From: Humibacter sp. RRB41
Lineage (GTDB): Bacteria; Actinomycetota; Actinomycetes; Actinomycetales; Microbacteriaceae
DNA: 64,000 nucleotides
Direction: 5' to 3'
NCBI RefSeq assembly: GCF_022761015.1
Contig: NZ_JAKWJQ010000003.1
Location: forward strand, 62,001 to 126,000
Part shown: positions 60,781-64,000 of the stretch, one piece after another
Layout of the letters: each line of letters opens with the position of its first letter
How positions within the stretch are numbered: the first letter of the stretch is position 1
Notes under the pieces: model-generated
The model's database searches: none
Told to the model about the DNA's origin: nothing
What the model saw: the letters and a program-made list of their open reading frames with translations, nothing else
Program-made: the position numbers and the translations under genes

Positions 60781-61746
60781 TCAGGCGACGGATGCCGTGG
60801 TGCGCGATTTCGCGGCGTCTCGCAGCGCGCTCACGATCTCGATGGCTACTCCGAGAAGCGCGATGACGGCGATGAGGATGCCGAGCCAGCCGGCGGCATC
60901 CGCTCCCTGCGGCCAGTGCACGGCGGCGAAGAACGCTGGATTGAGCAGTCCGCCGGTCAGGGCGAGCCATGCAACGGGAACCAGGAAGGCGACGTCGAGA
61001 ACGATGCGGCCGAGCGCCAGTGGATAGGTCCACCGCCGCTGCGAGTAGACGAACACGGTGAACACAACCTGGAGTGCCATCACGACGATGATCCAGGGCA
61101 GCCAGAACGTCCACAGCTGTGGGTTCAGCACCGGGACGGAGTCCCCGGTCGCGGTGCGGATCGGTGATGCGAACTGCTGCCAGAACACGGCGGCGATGAT
61201 GAACGCCCCCCACAGGATGCCGCCGATCAGGCCCCCACGGTCGAGTCCCCTTTCGCCCGCGTCGGGATCCGGCAGCATGTCCGGCGTCCAGTCCGCGATG
61301 CCGCGTCCCTCGCGCGGCACCCGTTCGAGGATGACGAAAACGAGTGTCGTCCAGAACCCCACGTGTACGCACACTTGGATGGCCAAGGCGATGGCGCTGC
61401 CGATGATGTCGCCGATGTCGTCGCGGGCGAACGCCTGAACGACCACCATCACCAGTACCGCGATCGGCGGTACGAGGCTGTAGAGCAGTACCATCGTGCG
61501 TCGATAGGCGGGGAACAGAGCCGGACCGATCAGCTGCAGAGGACGGTCGGTATAGGTGGCAGCGAGGCGCTCGGGATCGCCGAGTTGGATGATGGCGTCG
61601 CGTTCGGGGTCGGAGGCCCCTTCCTCGCGCTTGGCCTCGATGGTGTCGGTCACCAGCGCCCGAACCTCGAGTTCGAGTTCGTCGCGCTGATGCTTCGGTA
61701 CGCGTCGTCCGACGGCATACACGTAACGGTCGGTAATGGTGGTCAT
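60781..61746 (-). CDS. HAAS/permease-prefix-type membrane protein paired with PadR
   Basis: A 321-residue protein. The N-terminal 60 residues (VYAVGRRVPKHQRDELELEVRALVTDTIEAKREEGASDPERDAIIQLGDPERLAATY) are the helical HAAS-type domain, and about six to seven transmembrane segments follow to the C-terminus. HAAS domains occur in proteins paired with PadR regulators. ATG 61746 overlaps the PadR stop by 4 bp. It should be the regulated partner; its function is unknown. Confidence 0.85.
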   Translation of the reverse strand: MTTITDRYVYAVGRRVPKHQRDELELEVRALVTDTIEAKREEGASDPERDAIIQLGDPERLAATYTDRPLQLIGPALFPAYRRTMVLLYSLVPPIAVLVMVVVQAFARDDIGDIIGSAIALAIQVCVHVGFWTTLVFVILERVPREGRGIADWTPDMLPDPDAGERGLDRGGLIGGILWGAFIIAAVFWQQFASPIRTATGDSVPVLNPQLWTFWLPWIIVVMALQVVFTVFVYSQRRWTYPLALGRIVLDVAFLVPVAWLALTGGLLNPAFFAAVHWPQGADAAGWLGILIAVIALLGVAIEIVSALRDAAKSRTTASVA

Positions 61747-62084
61747 GATTCGTCTCCTGAAGTCAGCGTGCGGATCGATTCGGTGATGGCAGACCAATCG
61801 GCGAGCAGGGTCTGCGCGAGGGCGAGCCCGGCGGCACCGGTCTGATAGAACTTTCGCGGCCGCGCATCGTCGGTGTTCCAACTGCTGCTGAGGAAGCCCT
61901 GCTTCTCCAGCCTGCGCAGCAAGGGATAGAGCGTTCCGGCATCCGTTGCGAAGCCGAGCGTCTCGAGCCGCTCGAGCAGGGCGTAGCCGTAGTCCGGGAC
62001 ACGCAGGCTCAGCAGGCAGGCCAGCACCACGGTTCCTCGGCGCAGTTCCTGCAGGTGTCCCGCAGTAGTGTCATCTATCTCCAT
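61743..62084 (-). CDS. PadR-family transcriptional regulator
   Basis: A 113-residue one-domain PadR protein: HLQELRRGTVVLACLLSLRVPDYGYALLERLETLGFATDAGTLYPLLRRLEKQGFLSSSW and wing RKFYQTGAAGLALA. ATG 62084 has GGTGAG upstream; the in-frame ATG at 62108 is the alternative. A 21-bp inverted repeat at 62095-62115 just before it is a likely operator, so it probably represses itself and the overlapping HAAS-type gene. Confidence 0.92.
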   Translation of the reverse strand: MEIDDTTAGHLQELRRGTVVLACLLSLRVPDYGYALLERLETLGFATDAGTLYPLLRRLEKQGFLSSSWNTDDARPRKFYQTGAAGLALAQTLLADWSAITESIRTLTSGDES

Positions 62085-62094
62085 GTGACTCACC

Positions 62095-62115
62095 ATAGTG
62101 AGAGTCACACACTAT
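62095..62115. promoter_or_regulatory. Operator candidate of the PadR-HAAS pair
   Basis: ATAGTG and CACTAT arms around a 9-base centre, 10 bp before the PadR start. The CACTAT/ATAGTG pair also supplies -10-like sequence on the minus strand. PadR operators are often of this ATAGT-N-ACTAT form, so autoregulation is likely. Confidence 0.6.
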
Positions 62116-62168
62116 TGCAACACACTCGTGCTTCCCCTAGGCAGGCGCCGTCCGTGGCGACGGTGGTG

Positions 62169-63620
62169 CTATTCCCCGAGCGGTCCGGAGTGCGCGTCGA
62201 GGAACGCGTACAGTTCCGTGTCGTCGACGCCGGGGAACGCGCCGGTCGGCAGCGGCGAGAGGATGTGCGCGTGCAGCCGTGCGCTCGGCCACGATCTGTC
62301 GGACCACGTGGACTCGAGCGAGGCATCCGGCGTTCTGCAGCAGGCAGGATCGGGGCACGTCGAGACCGCGCGAACAGTGGTCTCGCGGCCGCGGAACCAC
62401 TTCGCATCCGCGAACGGAACGCCGATCGTGATGGTGAAGCTGCCGGCATCCGCTCGACCGGTCTGCGTCGCGCACCAGTAGGTGCCGGCGGGAGTGTCGG
62501 TGTACTGGTACAGCTCGGTCGTGCGGTTCGTCTGCGCGAAGGCGCTGCGCGCGCTCCACTTCGCGCAGACGAGCTGACCCTCGATGGCGCCCGTCACGTC
62601 GGTGGGCAGCGGGAGGCCGTCGTTCTCGTAGCCCTTGTAGAGCGCGCCGTCCTCGCCGACCCGCAAGAAGTGCATGCTGATGCCCAGGTGCGCCGTGATC
62701 AGATTGCTCAGTCGCAGGGATGCCGTCTCGTGCGTCACGCCGAACGCGTCGCGGAAGTCCTCGACGGCCAGGTCCTTCTCCTTCTTCGCGGTCTGCAGAA
62801 AGGCGACTGCGGCGCTCTCCGGCATGAGGCAGCACGCCGCGAAATAGTTGATCTCGATGCGCTGCCGCAGGAATTCGGCGTAGCTGGTCGGGCGCTCGTG
62901 CCGGAGCACCCGGTGCGCGAGTGCCTGCAGCGCCATCGAGCGCAGACCGTGTCCGCCAGGAATCGAGGCGGGCGGCAGGTAGATGCGGCCGTTCTCGAGG
63001 TCTGTGATGGAACGGGTCGAGTTCGGCAGGTCGTCGACGTAGATCAGTTGGAAGCCGAGTCGCTTCGCCATCACGCTCACCTCGCGATGTGTCAGCGCGC
63101 CAGAGAGGTGGCCGGACGCCTTCACGTGCTCCTCGGCGAGCCGCTCGATCTCTGGAAGGTAGTTGTCTTGCCCGCGCATCCACTCGCGAAGCTCGGTGTT
63201 CGCACGCCTGGCCTCCTCCGGGGTGGCGATGGCCTTGCTCGCCTGGCGGGCCAACTCGCGGTGCAGCCCGACCAGAGCCGCGAGCGTGTCGGTCGGCGTG
63301 CCCTTCGTCGGCCGTACGGAGGGCAGCCCGAGCGTCGTGTACAACGGGGACTTCTGAGCTTTGCCTAGCTCGATCTCGTAGGCCGTTCGCTCGTCCGGCG
63401 GCTCGGCGATCAGCAGGGATGCCAGGTCGACGCCGATCGCGGTGGCGATGGACTGCAGGGTCGTGAGCTTCGGTTCGCGCTTGCCGTTCTCGATCATCGA
63501 CAGCTGGCTCTGCGACATCCCGACGCGCGAGCTGACTTGCTCGAGCGTGAGACCGCTTGCGGTGCGAAAGTGTCTGATGCGATGGCCGATCGTGGCGATG
63601 TCGGCGGCGTCGGCGTCCAT
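62169..63620 (-). CDS. Short-chain fatty acyl transcriptional regulator (ScfR/RamB type)
   Basis: A 483-residue protein. An N-terminal XRE helix-turn-helix (IGHRIRHFRTASGLTLEQVSSRVGMSQSQLSMIENGKREP, residues 11-50) is followed by a central ImmA/IrrE-like part (LRSMALQALAHRVLRH in place of the usual HExxH metal site) and a C-terminal domain with several Cys residues (STCPDPACCR). This is the layout of RamB/ScfR regulators of acetate and propionate metabolism. ATG 63620 is the start; the upstream ATG at 63683 is in a non-conserved extension. It diverges from pckG, so it may control gluconeogenesis, and perhaps acs. Confidence 0.92.
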   Translation of the reverse strand: MDADAADIATIGHRIRHFRTASGLTLEQVSSRVGMSQSQLSMIENGKREPKLTTLQSIATAIGVDLASLLIAEPPDERTAYEIELGKAQKSPLYTTLGLPSVRPTKGTPTDTLAALVGLHRELARQASKAIATPEEARRANTELREWMRGQDNYLPEIERLAEEHVKASGHLSGALTHREVSVMAKRLGFQLIYVDDLPNSTRSITDLENGRIYLPPASIPGGHGLRSMALQALAHRVLRHERPTSYAEFLRQRIEINYFAACCLMPESAAVAFLQTAKKEKDLAVEDFRDAFGVTHETASLRLSNLITAHLGISMHFLRVGEDGALYKGYENDGLPLPTDVTGAIEGQLVCAKWSARSAFAQTNRTTELYQYTDTPAGTYWCATQTGRADAGSFTITIGVPFADAKWFRGRETTVRAVSTCPDPACCRTPDASLESTWSDRSWPSARLHAHILSPLPTGAFPGVDDTELYAFLDAHSGPLGE

Positions 63621-63636
63621 TCGTTCACGGTAGCAA

Positions 63637-63652
63637 AAGAACAACGATTCTT
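63637..63652. promoter_or_regulatory. Inverted repeat in the scfR-pckG divergent region
   Basis: AAGAA and TTCTT arms around CAACGA, inside an A-rich stretch of the 82-bp gap between the two genes. It could be an operator for the regulator. The fit to the RamB consensus known from corynebacteria is poor, so this is a weak call. Confidence 0.35.
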
Positions 63653-63702
63653 CACGCGAGATTTCCCCGAGCGGATGCCTCATCTAGCTTCAGAGTGAAG
63701 TC

Positions 63703-64000
63703 ATGACGATCCTCCAGAGGCCACGCACCCCTAAGTCCAGCCGGGCGGATGCCGAGGGCACCGGCTCTCGCCCGGCTTCTCCTCTCGAGACCGTCGCGCC
63801 CCCTACTGGCGCTGCTGGTCCCGCTGGTCGAGTAGTGCGCGAGCTGAGTTCGCACACGTATCGAGACCCCGACGCGCCTGCCGGGGATGGTCTCGACACG
63901 CGTGCCTCCGGCGCGCTACTCGACCAGCGGGGCGGCGGCACCACCGACGCGGGGCTGGCCGCCTGGGTGGCCGAGATCGCCGAGCTGACCCAGCCGGACG
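63703..64000 (+). CDS. pckG: Phosphoenolpyruvate carboxykinase (GTP), N-terminal part, with repeat element in the reading frame
   Basis: Residues 85-99, LAAWVAEIAELTQPD, match the conserved N-terminal start of GTP-type PEPCK (LLSWVEEVAELTQPD in M. tuberculosis). The enzyme turns oxaloacetate and GTP into PEP and CO2 in gluconeogenesis. The frame continues past the window. No in-frame start lies close to the conserved part except GTG codons inside the repeat or the domain, so ATG 63703 is the likely start. That gives about 85 extra residues (Pro/Ala/Gly/Arg-rich) instead of the usual 15-20. Residues 40-76 are encoded by the palindromic element at 63821-63930. It diverges from the scfR-type gene. 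Confidence 0.8.
   Translation, partial: MTILQRPRTPKSSRADAEGTGSRPASPLETVAPPTGAAGPAGRVVRELSSHTYRDPDAPAGDGLDTRASGALLDQRGGGTTDAGLAAWVAEIAELTQPD
63821..63930. repeat. Palindromic repeat pair (REP/BIME-like) inside the pckG frame
   Basis: Outer arms are perfect 15-mers, CCGCTGGTCGAGTAG and CTACTCGACCAGCGG. Each side is a unit running from GGTCGAGTAG through a variable GC-rich stem to TATCGAGACC (63859-63868) or its inverted form GGTCTCGACA (63889-63898). I recognise the GGTCGAGTAG...TATCGAGACC unit as a common intergenic repeat of Microbacteriaceae. Two units stand head to head. The whole element is read through without a stop in the pckG frame. Confidence 0.75.

Overview
The window is high-GC DNA from an actinobacterium. 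The frequent gcatcc/ggatgc codon pairs, the many GTG starts and 4-bp ATGA/GTGA gene overlaps, the tad/topA/holB gene order, a 6C-type RNA and GTP-type PEP carboxykinase all suggest Microbacteriaceae (Leifsonia/Microbacterium-like). No phage, IS element or CRISPR array is visible. About 53 protein genes (two cut by the window edges), two tRNAs and one small RNA are supported.

Layout. 1-2598: a glycoside hydrolase 13 gene (cut by the left edge) diverging from a LacI-type regulator, with a TAGCGCTA operator between them. 2700-3791: a radical-SAM protein of the Rv2578c type with a LexA box just before its start. 3909-6878: two membrane kinase-like genes and a LuxR-type response regulator in one overlapping operon. 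6905-8475: thymidine kinase and a membrane-anchored methyltransferase. 8645-21461: an exopolysaccharide locus made of two convergent operons. The + operon encodes a chain-length/tyrosine kinase, a tyrosine phosphatase, the priming sugar transferase and an ABC exporter. The - operon encodes three glycosyltransferases and a polymerase-like membrane protein. A DUF4012 protein and a sortase-type surface protein follow. 21564-26640: an accessory stretch with a flavin monooxygenase-like protein, a GNAT acetyltransferase, an unusual fused FAD monooxygenase, its PadR regulator, two related copies of one operator and a leuS 3'-end remnant, ending at tRNA-Pro.

26814-35340 (minus strand) holds three tandem class A penicillin-binding protein genes plus a metallophosphoesterase. 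Only the first PBP carries PASTA domains. 35646-49171 is a conserved core block as in mycobacteria: DUF4177-RidA, acs, 6C RNA, tad pilus genes, topA, tmk, holB and a secreted peptidase. 49226-58647 has a TetR regulator, tRNA-Thr, a Gfo/Idh oxidoreductase, a D,D-carboxypeptidase with a long low-complexity N-terminus, an MMPL transporter, a YciI/ECF-sigma pair and a CHAD protein. 58671-62084 has thiolase and 3-hydroxyacyl-CoA dehydrogenase genes of fatty-acid breakdown and a PadR/HAAS-type pair. 62169-64000 has a short-chain-fatty-acyl regulator (ScfR/RamB type) diverging from the start of pckG, whose reading frame runs through a palindromic repeat element.

The strongest items for follow-up are the PadR-controlled two-promoter detoxification cassette with its gene fusion (22.7-26.2 kb), the triple PBP array with eight matching extracellular cysteines, the repeat element inside the pckG reading frame, the LexA box on the radical-SAM gene, and the 6C RNA next to the tad locus.
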